64,000 nt of DNA from Pedobacter faecalis. GTDB taxonomy: Bacteria; Bacteroidota; Bacteroidia; Sphingobacteriales; Sphingobacteriaceae. Each line of letters starts with the position of its first letter. Position 1 is the first letter of the stretch. A program made the translations under genes and the position numbers. The stretch lies in the NCBI RefSeq assembly GCF_030182585.1, contig NZ_JARXOW010000002.1, forward strand, positions 310,001-374,000, written 5' to 3'. Below the pieces are notes generated by a model that saw only the letters and a list, made by a program, of their open reading frames with translations, searched no databases and was not told where the DNA came from. Shown in pieces: positions 25,546-34,210 of this stretch.

Positions 25546-26710
25546 GGTTGCTTTTTTTGCTGAAATTCTGGTGGAGGACTTTGACGGGGCTGCCCGCACG
25601 ATGTTTCAACTGATCAAGAGAATTGATCCCTCCCGCTTTGAGTTTCTCTTCTTTTGCGGGGTAGGGCCTGACAAGCTTGTGGAGTTTGAATGCATTAAAC
25701 TTCCAATAGTTACACTGCCCATCAACGCTACATATACCATGGCCTTACCGGGCCTGATGAAAAAACAGCTAAAAAAGAGGCTCCGGGAGTTTATGCCCGA
25801 CCTGGTTCATATTGCCACTCCCTCGCTGCTCGGAGGATTCGCCCTGAAATATGCCAACCGGCAGGGGCTCCCGGTAATGACCATTTATCATACGCACTTC
25901 GTGTCGTATATAGATTACTACTTAAAATATGCGCCTTTTTTGATTGAAAAGGTGAAGCAGATGCTGGCGGATAACCAAAAGCTTTTTTATAACAGATGCG
26001 ATACCATTTATGTGCCGTCAACCAGTATCATGACTGAGCTGAAGAGATATGGGGTGGACTCGAACCGCATGAAACTTTGGAAACGGGGAATTAATGCCAG
26101 GCTCTTTTCACCGGATAAACGCGACGCTCGCGTTATAGAGCGGTTAACCGGTAACAACCGCCCCGCTATCCTTTTTGCCAGTCGCCTGGTATGGGAAAAA
26201 AACCTGGAGACGCTGTTTAAAATATATGATGGGGTGCAGGGCGCCGGACTAGACGTTAATTTTATTGTTGCGGGCGACGGTATTGCAAAGCGTGCATGCC
26301 AAAGCCGCATGAAACGTGCGGTCTTTGTAGGTAAGCTCGGACACGATGCGTTGTCCGCCTTGTATGCCAGTGCAAGTATTTTCCTATTCCCCTCTGTGTC
26401 GGAAACCTACGGAAACGTCGTGCTCGAAGCGATGGCTTCGGGGCTGCCCTGCATTATTGCAGATGGTGGGGGTTCGGCCGACTTTATTAAGGATGGTGTA
26501 AACGGGTTTAAGTGTGCCCCGTATGATGCCGACCATTATGTAATGCGCATTCGCAGGTTGTTGAATGACCGCCAGTTGGCCAGGCAGTTTTCCGCCGCCG
26601 GCCTTGCACAGTGCTTCGGGCTCGACTGGGATCAGTTAGCTACGGCTTACTTTGATGAAGTGAGCTTACTTGCAGACCGGAGGGAGAAAGATAGTTGCCG
26701 CGTTTCGTGA
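25529..26710 (+). CDS. glycosyltransferase family 4 (GT-B)
   Basis: 393 aa, cytoplasmic, GT-B fold. N-terminal FFAEILVEDFDGAARTMFQL is the acceptor-side glycine loop region, and the donor side has LFASRLVWEKNLETLFKIY and the retaining-enzyme motif SETYGNVVLEAMASG (E-x7-E). It resembles the SqdX/MgtA-type mannosyl or sulfoquinovosyl transferases; the sugar is unknown. It starts inside the peroxidase gene (17-nt overlap) and overlaps the next gene by 16 nt. That indicates one coupled transcript of glycan genes. Confidence 0.86.
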   Translation: MMKKIKVAFFAEILVEDFDGAARTMFQLIKRIDPSRFEFLFFCGVGPDKLVEFECIKLPIVTLPINATYTMALPGLMKKQLKKRLREFMPDLVHIATPSLLGGFALKYANRQGLPVMTIYHTHFVSYIDYYLKYAPFLIEKVKQMLADNQKLFYNRCDTIYVPSTSIMTELKRYGVDSNRMKLWKRGINARLFSPDKRDARVIERLTGNNRPAILFASRLVWEKNLETLFKIYDGVQGAGLDVNFIVAGDGIAKRACQSRMKRAVFVGKLGHDALSALYASASIFLFPSVSETYGNVVLEAMASGLPCIIADGGGSADFIKDGVNGFKCAPYDADHYVMRIRRLLNDRQLARQFSAAGLAQCFGLDWDQLATAYFDEVSLLADRREKDSCRVS

Positions 26711-27654
26711 GGCGCTGGCTAACGATACTGCTGATGCTGATCACCCTGACTTCTTTGGTGATGTACATCCGTGCGGCCGACTTGACGCTGGCCTTGGCTG
26801 CTGTAGGCAGTATTGGTCCTAAGTTTTTGTTACTACTGGGTATTACGCTTTGCGCGTATGTTCTGGGTACCCTGAGCTGGCAATGCTGTCTTGGCAGTTC
26901 TGCAAAAAAGCTTTCCCTTTTCCGCCTGTTCATCATCCGCCACACAGGCGAAACCTTCGGTGTGTTTAATCCGGTAAGTGTGGTTGGGGGCGACTGGCTA
27001 AAAGTTAAGCTTCTTAAACAAGCAGGCATAGCCGGCGGCGCTGCCGGTAGTTCTGTTATCCTGTCAAGGGCAATTATGGTCATCAGTCAGTTGATGCTGT
27101 TCACCGCAGTCACTTTGCTGGCCTTGAGGGGTAAACAATTGGCGCTACCCTATGGGCCTTACCCACGGTATTTGATCGCCGGAGTCGTATTGATCGGTGT
27201 AGCAGCGATGATTCTGTATTTTATAGGAAAAAAATCGGGTAACAGGCGGCTGCGTGAAACATTCGAGACAATGAAAATGCAGCTTCGCCTGCATAAAATC
27301 CTGCTCTTATGGTCGCTCCTGTTAGCCACCCTACACTGGGTTGTTGGTGCCATGGAGTTTTGGCTGATTCTTGATATGCTTGACATTCACATCAGCGCCC
27401 TGCAGGCGATGATGGTAGATATGGGTGTCATTCTATTTAAATCGGCCGGCGCATTTATTCCCGGTCAGCTAGGCGTAGAAGAGTACGGTAATAAGATAAT
27501 GCTGCTCATTATCGGCGTACAGGGTGCGGGTATATGGATTACAGCGTCCATTTTGCGCAGGGCCAGGCAACTGTTCTGGGTGCTTCTCGGGCTCGTCATT
27601 TACTTCGCTTTTTTTAAGAATGCAGGAGGCATGAGATGGAAATATTGTTTGTAA
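26695..27654 (+). CDS. flippase-like membrane protein (LPG synthase TM / UPF0104 family)
   Basis: 319 aa with about eight hydrophobic helices and the family landmarks HTGETFGVFNPVSVVGGDWLKVKLL and FIPGQLGVEEYGNKIML. The family covers the membrane part of lysyl-phosphatidylglycerol synthase and many glycolipid or polyprenyl-linked export proteins. No soluble LPG-synthase domain follows, so only the membrane domain is present. The start is probably TTG at 26695, within the end of the preceding glycosyltransferase; it overlaps the next gene by 19 nt. It may move a glycolipid made by its neighbours. Confidence 0.8.
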   Translation: MPRFVRRWLTILLMLITLTSLVMYIRAADLTLALAAVGSIGPKFLLLLGITLCAYVLGTLSWQCCLGSSAKKLSLFRLFIIRHTGETFGVFNPVSVVGGDWLKVKLLKQAGIAGGAAGSSVILSRAIMVISQLMLFTAVTLLALRGKQLALPYGPYPRYLIAGVVLIGVAAMILYFIGKKSGNRRLRETFETMKMQLRLHKILLLWSLLLATLHWVVGAMEFWLILDMLDIHISALQAMMVDMGVILFKSAGAFIPGQLGVEEYGNKIMLLIIGVQGAGIWITASILRRARQLFWVLLGLVIYFAFFKNAGGMRWKYCL

Positions 27655-28796
27655 CCCACAAGTATCCACCTTCAATAGGCGGCATGGAAAAACAGAGCTA
27701 TGAGTTAATACAGGGCATGTCCCGTTATGCCCGGGTACATACGATCGTTTATGAAGGGGGCGGGCGATTAAGGTTCTTGTCAACCTTGAACAGCCGTATC
27801 CTGGCTGTATTAAGGGAGAATCCGCAAATATCCGTAATCCACTTTAACGACGGATTGATTGCTGCGGTAAGCTTAATGCATACCGGCTATGCACATCTAA
27901 GGCGTTGTGTAACGATGCACGGGCTAGACGTAGTGTTCCCGGGATGGATTTACCAGCGTATGATTTTACCAAGGTTCAACCGTTTCGACCTGATCATTGC
28001 AGTGAGCCGTGCTACTGCCGAGGCTTGCATCATAAGGGGAATCAGTAAGGAAAAGATCGTTGTGATCAACAATGGCGTTGATACCAGTGAAAAACATCCG
28101 GCGGCCCGGCCGGAACTGGAGGCGTTGTTGCTGAACAAATATGCCATTGACCCAGGAGGAAAGCAAGTGTTACTGGCGATGGGCCGCGCGGTGAAACGTA
28201 AAGGATTTTCCTGGTTCCTGCGGAATGTGGTGCCAGGTTTAAATCACGACGTATTGGTACTGCTGATTTCCCCTGGAGCCTGGAACACGGCGACCGACCG
28301 TCTGTTGGCCATATTGCCCGGGTTCCTCAGAGCGCGGGTTGAGTTGTTCCTCGGCTATCCGGGCGACGCCCGTATGATAGACAAGTTGCTGAAAGGCAGT
28401 ACGCTGTCGCAGAGAGTCTACCGCCTGCAGGGTTTGCCGCGGGCAGATATTAATACAGTTTTTGCCGGAGCCGACGCCTTTGTGATGCCAAATATTGAGG
28501 TTGACGGCGATATGGAGGGTTTCGGTCTTGTTTGTCTGGAGGCCTGCATGTATGGCCTTCCGGTTTTTGCCGCGGCAAGCGGGGGTATAACGGATGCCGT
28601 CATACCCGGGAAGAATGGCATCTTGCTGCCGCCCGGAAATGCGGAGAGATGGATCAACGAACTAAATAACTTTGAGCCCGGTGCGGCCGACAAAACAGCG
28701 CTCGCCACTTCCATTATTTCATTTACCCGCGAACGTTTCAGCTGGGAAGTTATGGTGCATAATTATTTTGTTTTTTTGTCTAAGTTTGCACGTTGA
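27636..28796 (+). CDS. glycosyltransferase family 4 (GT-B)
   Basis: 386 aa. It opens MEILFVTHKYPPSIGGMEKQ, the typical GT4 N-terminus, and has VINNGVDTSEK, LLAMGRAVKRKGFSWFL and the donor motif EGFGLVCLEACMYGLPV (E-x7-E). It is a retaining nucleotide-sugar transferase acting at the cytoplasmic face of the membrane. It begins inside the flippase-like gene (19-nt overlap) and is the second GT4 in the cluster. Confidence 0.86.
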   Translation: MEILFVTHKYPPSIGGMEKQSYELIQGMSRYARVHTIVYEGGGRLRFLSTLNSRILAVLRENPQISVIHFNDGLIAAVSLMHTGYAHLRRCVTMHGLDVVFPGWIYQRMILPRFNRFDLIIAVSRATAEACIIRGISKEKIVVINNGVDTSEKHPAARPELEALLLNKYAIDPGGKQVLLAMGRAVKRKGFSWFLRNVVPGLNHDVLVLLISPGAWNTATDRLLAILPGFLRARVELFLGYPGDARMIDKLLKGSTLSQRVYRLQGLPRADINTVFAGADAFVMPNIEVDGDMEGFGLVCLEACMYGLPVFAAASGGITDAVIPGKNGILLPPGNAERWINELNNFEPGAADKTALATSIISFTRERFSWEVMVHNYFVFLSKFAR

Positions 28797-28813
28797 CTAA
28801 GTGCAATGCGCAA

Positions 28814-29767
28814 ATGGATATATCTGTTGTAATTCCCTTATATAATGAAGATGAGTCGCTCCCTGAGCTAGCCGCCTGGATAGCCAGGGTGATGCATGAG
28901 CACCGCTTCACTTATGAAGTTGTTTTTGTAGACGATGGGAGTACAGACAATTCCTGGGCTGTTATAGAAGATCTTAAAAAACAATACCCCGCCATACGGG
29001 CCATTAAATTCAGAAGGAACTATGGCAAATCGGCTGCCCTGAACGTCGCCTTTGAGGCTGCTCAGGGCGATGTGGTAGTTACCATGGATGCCGACCTGCA
29101 GGATAGTCCGGATGAGATCCCGGAACTTTACCGCAGGATTAAAGAAGAAAAGTTTGACCTGATCTCCGGATGGAAAAAGAAACGCTATGATCCGGTAACC
29201 AAGACGATCCCTACCAAACTGTTCAATGCGGCTACCAGGCGCATGTCGGGCATCAAACTGAATGATTTTAATTGTGGTTTGAAGGCGTATCGCAAAGATG
29301 TGATTAAGACCATAGAGGTTTACGGCGAAATGCACAGGTACATACCGGTAATTGCGAAATGGGCAGGATTTAAAAAGATCGGGGAGCAGGTGGTAGAACA
29401 CCGGGCGCGTAAGTATGGCGTCACCAAGTTTGGTCTGAGCCGCTTTATTAATGGTTTCCTGGATCTGCTGTCCATTTTCTTTGTGGGTAAGTTTGGCAAA
29501 AGACCCATGCACTTTTTTGGTTCACTTGGCGTATTGAGTTTTCTGATGGGTACTTTTATGGCGCTCTGGCTTATCGGCGAGAAGCTATATCATTTGTCGG
29601 CCGGCATACCCTATCGGAGGGATGTGACCGACCAGCCTTTATTCTATATCGCACTTGTGGCCATTATTGTAGGTTCACAGCTGTTTTTAACTGGTTTTGT
29701 TGCAGAACTCGTTACCCGTAACGCACCGGAACGGAACCAGTATCTTATTGAAAGGGAACTTCATTAA
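28814..29767 (+). CDS. polyprenyl-phosphate-type glycosyltransferase family 2
   Basis: GT-A enzyme with the DPM1/ArnC layout: catalytic domain MDISVVIPLYNEDESLPEL, VVFVDDGSTDNSW, TMDADLQDSPDEIP (DxD motif), then two C-terminal membrane helices (FGSLGVLSFLMGTFMALWLI, FYIALVAIIVGSQLFLTGF). Such enzymes load a sugar onto undecaprenyl phosphate. I take ATG at 28814; the frame could also open with TTG at 28793, overlapping the previous stop. It is followed after 3 nt by another GT2. Confidence 0.87.
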   Translation: MDISVVIPLYNEDESLPELAAWIARVMHEHRFTYEVVFVDDGSTDNSWAVIEDLKKQYPAIRAIKFRRNYGKSAALNVAFEAAQGDVVVTMDADLQDSPDEIPELYRRIKEEKFDLISGWKKKRYDPVTKTIPTKLFNAATRRMSGIKLNDFNCGLKAYRKDVIKTIEVYGEMHRYIPVIAKWAGFKKIGEQVVEHRARKYGVTKFGLSRFINGFLDLLSIFFVGKFGKRPMHFFGSLGVLSFLMGTFMALWLIGEKLYHLSAGIPYRRDVTDQPLFYIALVAIIVGSQLFLTGFVAELVTRNAPERNQYLIERELH

Positions 29768-29770
29768 CAC

Positions 29771-30736
29771 ATGTTTTTTTCCATCATAATTCCGCTTTAC
29801 AATCGCCCGCAGGAGATCGACGAGCTGTTGCATACACTCACCAAACAGAGCTATATGCAGTTTGAAGTGCTCGTTATAGAAGACGGATCGGTGAACGATG
29901 CGGCGGCTATCGTACAGAAATACAGCAATGTACTGGATATTAAATATTATGTGAAGCCGAACTCGGGACAGGGTTTTAGCCGTAACTTCGGTTTTGAGCG
30001 TGCCTCGGGAGATTACTTTGTTATTTTCGATTCAGACTGCCTGATCCCTTCCACCTATCTGGAAACCGTGCGTGACTATCTGTATGAGCACAAGTTAGAC
30101 GCCTATGGTGGCCCCGATGCGGCGCATGGCAGTTTTACACCAGTCCAAAAAGCCATCAGTTATTCGATGACTTCACCCTTTACCACAGGCGGGATCCGCG
30201 GAAACCGGAAGCATATCGGACAGTTTCATCCACGCAGTTTTAATATGGGCGTATCGCGTCAGGTCTGGGAGAAAGTCGGCGGATTTATCCTGACCAGGCT
30301 GGGGGAAGACATTGAATACAGCATCAGAATCCATGAGGCAGGTTTTAAGATAGGTTTGATACCTGATGCCTATGTGTATCATAAGCGCCGAACCAGCTTC
30401 ATGCAGTTTTACAAACAACTTCACTTTTTCGGTCGCGCACGCATCAATGTGTATAAGCATTTCCCGGCCGAACTAAAACTCGTACATTTCTTTCCTGCGG
30501 CCTTCACCTGTTTTGCAGGCCTTACCATACTTTTCAATGTGTTTCGTCTGCCGCTGGCATTTACTGCCAACATTTTGATACTGGTATACTTTATGTTGAT
30601 ATTTTTTCACGCCTGCGTTGTCAACAAGTCGTTAAAAGTTGCAATTTTGAGTGTTGTTGCTTCGTTTATACAGCTCACAGCGTATGGACTTGGTTTTATG
30701 CAGGATTTTATAAAGAGAGTAGTATTTAAACAATGA
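29771..30736 (+). CDS. glycosyltransferase family 2
   Basis: 321 aa. GT-A catalytic part starts MFFSIIIPLYNRPQEIDEL, with VLVIEDGSVNDAA and VIFDSDCLIP (DxD), and LTRLGEDIEYSIRIHEAGFKIG as the acceptor-side ED motif. At least two hydrophobic helices near the C-terminus anchor it in the membrane. It sits between another GT2 and a membrane protein whose ATG overlaps its stop by 4 nt. The sugar and acceptor are unknown. Confidence 0.87.
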   Translation: MFFSIIIPLYNRPQEIDELLHTLTKQSYMQFEVLVIEDGSVNDAAAIVQKYSNVLDIKYYVKPNSGQGFSRNFGFERASGDYFVIFDSDCLIPSTYLETVRDYLYEHKLDAYGGPDAAHGSFTPVQKAISYSMTSPFTTGGIRGNRKHIGQFHPRSFNMGVSRQVWEKVGGFILTRLGEDIEYSIRIHEAGFKIGLIPDAYVYHKRRTSFMQFYKQLHFFGRARINVYKHFPAELKLVHFFPAAFTCFAGLTILFNVFRLPLAFTANILILVYFMLIFFHACVVNKSLKVAILSVVASFIQLTAYGLGFMQDFIKRVVFKQ

Positions 30737-31521
30737 TTGATTTTTTAAAGGAAAGTACCTTTGCTGTTAATGAAGTGATCGGCAAAGCCTGGACGGTAAC
30801 CAAGCGAAATTACTTCTCTATTGCTACCTTATGCTTTCTGATGTTCATCACCTCGAATGCTTCGGGACTGATGGCGTTTTTTCTGAAAGACGTAAGTAAG
30901 GGTCTAAGTATTCTGATGGCCTTTATTTTCGCTATGTTTTACTTTACCATCAACTTGTCGCTGTTCAGGTATATATTTCATTTGCTTGACGATGAGGAGC
31001 ATGATGTAAGTATTGTAAGTACTATCCCTACCCGCAGGCATATTATCAGGTTCCTGGTAGCCACTCTATATTTTATGTTGTGTATTGTGGGCGTTTATAC
31101 GCTGGTAATACTGCTTGCCTTTCCTTTCATTTATACAGGCATACGTATGGAAGTGATCACCAATGTCGCCATTTCAGTAGGCATTGTAGCCATATTCATT
31201 ACCTGGATCAGGATTTCGTTCTTTCCGTTCTTTATCCTGGACAAGAACCTGCCGCCCTTCGCCTCTATTAAATATAGTCTGGCCACCACAAGGGGCAACT
31301 TTACCAAGATTCTGCTGCTGCTGCTCATTTTGCTAAGTTTTCATTTGCTTTACTTATTTTTCAGTTACATACACTGGCCTTTTGTGGCCTTTTTCGTCAA
31401 TATCCTCAGTTCGTTCATTGTTGTCCCGCTTTCCAGTGTGGCCCTCACTGTGGCCTACCGTAAAATGATGAGCGAGTATCAGGACAATGGAGAACCGGAT
31501 ATTATTCATAATATCGTTTAA
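30733..31521 (+). CDS. uncharacterised polytopic membrane protein
   Basis: 262 aa with about six hydrophobic segments, including LMAFIFAMFYFTINLSLFRYIF, LVATLYFMLCIVGVYTLVILLAFPFI, VAISVGIVAIFITWIRISFFPFFIL and FVAFFVNILSSFIVVPLSSV. I do not recognise a named family; the layout resembles small DUF975-like or YIP-like membrane proteins. ATGA overlap with the preceding GT2 and a 9-nt gap to the GH3 gene place it in the same operon. Confidence 0.7.
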   Translation: MIDFLKESTFAVNEVIGKAWTVTKRNYFSIATLCFLMFITSNASGLMAFFLKDVSKGLSILMAFIFAMFYFTINLSLFRYIFHLLDDEEHDVSIVSTIPTRRHIIRFLVATLYFMLCIVGVYTLVILLAFPFIYTGIRMEVITNVAISVGIVAIFITWIRISFFPFFILDKNLPPFASIKYSLATTRGNFTKILLLLLILLSFHLLYLFFSYIHWPFVAFFVNILSSFIVVPLSSVALTVAYRKMMSEYQDNGEPDIIHNIV

Positions 31522-31530
31522 CATATTTTT

Positions 31531-33030
31531 ATGGGCTGGAAAGCGGCATTAAGCAAACCATTTGCCGCCCTGGTAATGCGGGGTATCGACAAATGGAAGA
31601 AGGACGCTGTTAAGGCGCAGGAGGAAACGCTACGTATGCTGATACGCAAGGCGCAGCATACGGCCTTTGGGTGCGACCATCAGTTTTCCTCTATCAAGAA
31701 CTACAGTGATTTTAAGCACTTGGTTCCTGTTCGCGACTATGAGGAGCTTCGTCCGTATGTAGACCGCGTGATAGCTGGCGAAGCCGACGTGTTGTGGAAG
31801 GGAAAGCCTGCCTACCTGGCCAAGACTTCAGGTACTACCTCGGGTGTTAAGTATATCCCGATCTCCAAAGAATCTATGCCTGAGCACATAAAAGCAGCCA
31901 GGAACGCTTTGTTGACCTATATCCATGAAACCGGCAAAGCCGATTTTGTGAACGGAAAGATGATTTTCCTGCAGGGCAGCCCCCTGCTTAGCGAAAAGCA
32001 TGGCATTAAAGTGGGCAGGCTCTCGGGTATTGTGGCCAACCTGGTCCCGGCCTATCTGCAAAAAAACAGGCTGCCTTCGTTTGCCACCAACTGTATTGAA
32101 GATTGGGAGCAGAAAGTAGATGCCATTGTTTCCGAGACGGTGAATGAAGACATGCGGCTGATCTCCGGAATCCCGCCCTGGGTACAGATGTATTTTGATC
32201 GTCTGATACAGCAATCGGGTGGCAAACCCATAAAAGATATATTCCCGAATTTTAGCTTGTATGTTTACGGAGGCGTCAATTTTGAACCATACCGTGCAAA
32301 GATCGAAGCCAGTATTGGCGAACGCATCGATGCGATAGAGACCTATCCGGCTTCCGAAGGCTTTATTGCGTACCAGGATTCTCAGAGCGATAAGGGCTTG
32401 CTGCTGCTCGCAGATGCTGGGATTTTTTATGAGTTTGTGCCGGCCGACGAGTATTACAATGATAACCCTCAACGGATTAGCCTGAAGGATGTGGAACTTG
32501 ATAAGAATTATGCGCTGATTCTGAACACCAATGCCGGGCTATGGGGTTACAGCATTGGCGATACAGTTAAGTTTGTGTCCCTCAATCCCTATAAGATCGT
32601 GGTTACAGGACGCATCAAGCATTTTATATCGGCTTTTGGCGAGCATGTGATCGGTGAAGAAGTGGAGCACGCACTGCTTAGCGTAGCTAATAAAGAAGGG
32701 GTTGGTATCACAGAATTTACGGTAGCGCCCCGCATAGCGGTTGAAGCCGGAGAACTTCCTTATCACGAATGGTTTATAGAGTTTTCCAGGCCGCCGGCCG
32801 ATCTTCCTGCTTTCAGCAAAAAGGTAGATGAGGCACTACAAAAGAAGAATATTTACTATTTTGACCTGATTGAAGGGAAAATCCTGCAGCCGTTAATTAT
32901 AAGACCTTTGGAAAAAGATGCTTTTGTCAATTATATGCGCTCGCAGGGTAAACTGGGAGGGCAAAACAAGGTGCCGCGACTGGCTAATGACAGGAAGATT
33001 GCGGATGATTTAATCGCGTTTATACATTGA
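31531..33030 (+). CDS. GH3 auxin-responsive promoter family (acyl-adenylating) protein
   Basis: 499 aa, full length for the bacterial GH3 family of adenylating amino-acid conjugases. Motifs: the ATP loop TSGTTSGVKYIPI, IETYPASEGFIAYQ, and the C-terminal ALILNTNAGLWGYSIGDTVKF followed by VTGRIKHFISAFGEHV. Plant GH3s conjugate auxin or jasmonate to amino acids; bacterial members have no assigned substrate. Its stop overlaps the dxr TTG start by 4 nt, so it is translated together with an isoprenoid gene. Confidence 0.88.
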   Translation: MGWKAALSKPFAALVMRGIDKWKKDAVKAQEETLRMLIRKAQHTAFGCDHQFSSIKNYSDFKHLVPVRDYEELRPYVDRVIAGEADVLWKGKPAYLAKTSGTTSGVKYIPISKESMPEHIKAARNALLTYIHETGKADFVNGKMIFLQGSPLLSEKHGIKVGRLSGIVANLVPAYLQKNRLPSFATNCIEDWEQKVDAIVSETVNEDMRLISGIPPWVQMYFDRLIQQSGGKPIKDIFPNFSLYVYGGVNFEPYRAKIEASIGERIDAIETYPASEGFIAYQDSQSDKGLLLLADAGIFYEFVPADEYYNDNPQRISLKDVELDKNYALILNTNAGLWGYSIGDTVKFVSLNPYKIVVTGRIKHFISAFGEHVIGEEVEHALLSVANKEGVGITEFTVAPRIAVEAGELPYHEWFIEFSRPPADLPAFSKKVDEALQKKNIYYFDLIEGKILQPLIIRPLEKDAFVNYMRSQGKLGGQNKVPRLANDRKIADDLIAFIH

Positions 33031-34202
33031 AGAATATATCTATACTAGGTGCAACGGGCTCTATCGGGACCCAGGCCTTGGAGGTTGTTGAAGCCCACGC
33101 AGATTTGTACCGCGTCTGCGCGCTTACCGCGCATTCGAACGCCAAACTTCTGATCAGTCAGGCGCAAAAGTTTAAGCCGGACCTGGTAGTGATTGGTGAG
33201 AACCAGTGCTACGGCGAAGTAAAAGCAGCCTTGCCGGGCATCAAGGTACTGACCGGTCAGCAGGCGCTGTGCGAAGCAGCGGCATTGCCTCAGGCCGAGC
33301 TGGTGCTTACCGCGCTGGTGGGCGCTGCGGGCTTACAGCCTACCATTTCTGCCATTGAGGCCGGGAAGGACATTGCGCTGGCCAACAAAGAAACGCTTGT
33401 TGTTGCAGGCGACATCGTGACGCAGCTTGCGCAGCAGCATGGCGTAAAGATCATTCCGGTTGATTCCGAGCATTCGGCTATTTACCAGTGCCTGGTAGGT
33501 GAGGAAGGTAATCCGGTAGAAAAGATTTACCTGACTGCATCGGGTGGCCCGTTCAGGGGAAAGGATCGCGAAGCACTGTCGGGGGTGACTAAAGCTGCGG
33601 CTTTAAAGCATCCAAACTGGACCATGGGCGCAAAGATCACCATCGATTCTGCTTCGTTGATGAATAAAGGACTGGAGGTGATCGAAGCACGCTGGCTGTT
33701 TGGTCTTGACCCGGATCAGATCGACGTCATTGTTCACCCTCAATCTATCGTACATTCACTGGTGCAATTTACCGATGGTTCTATAAAAGCCCAGATGGGT
33801 TTGCCCGATATGAAGCTGCCAATCCACTATGCTTTAGCCTATCCAGGCAGAATAACGAGCAGCTACGAACGTTTTAGTTTTATGGATTATCCGGAGTTCA
33901 CGTTCTCCAAACCTGACATGCATACCTTCCGCAACCTGCAGCTGGCATACCATGCGCTCAGGAAGGGCGGCAATATGCCTTGTATCATCAATGCGGCCAA
34001 CGAAGTTGTGGTCAATGCCTTTTTAAACGACCAGATCGGCTTTCTGCAAATGAGCGACGTGATTGAGCGTTGTATGGAAGATATCCCCTTTATAGAAAAG
34101 CCAAGCCTCGATAATTATTTAGAAACCGACAGCTATACCCGTATATTTGCCGGCGACTTGGTAACAAAACAAGCTTATTTAACTCAAAACATAAAATATT
34201 AG
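33027..34202 (+). CDS. dxr: 1-deoxy-D-xylulose 5-phosphate reductoisomerase
   Basis: Second enzyme of the MEP isoprenoid pathway (DXP plus NADPH to MEP). The 391-aa protein has the NADPH loop ISILGATGSIGTQALEV, ALANKETLVVAGD, VDSEHSAIYQCL, LTASGGPFRG, the metal/substrate motif IDSASLMNKGLEVIEA, and VHPQSIVHSLVQFTDGS. All are intact. The start is TTG within the GH3 stop (4-nt overlap). The gene order dxr-rseP is a common one in bacteria. Confidence 0.97.
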   Translation: MKNISILGATGSIGTQALEVVEAHADLYRVCALTAHSNAKLLISQAQKFKPDLVVIGENQCYGEVKAALPGIKVLTGQQALCEAAALPQAELVLTALVGAAGLQPTISAIEAGKDIALANKETLVVAGDIVTQLAQQHGVKIIPVDSEHSAIYQCLVGEEGNPVEKIYLTASGGPFRGKDREALSGVTKAAALKHPNWTMGAKITIDSASLMNKGLEVIEARWLFGLDPDQIDVIVHPQSIVHSLVQFTDGSIKAQMGLPDMKLPIHYALAYPGRITSSYERFSFMDYPEFTFSKPDMHTFRNLQLAYHALRKGGNMPCIINAANEVVVNAFLNDQIGFLQMSDVIERCMEDIPFIEKPSLDNYLETDSYTRIFAGDLVTKQAYLTQNIKY

Positions 34203-34210
34203 ACTAAGAT

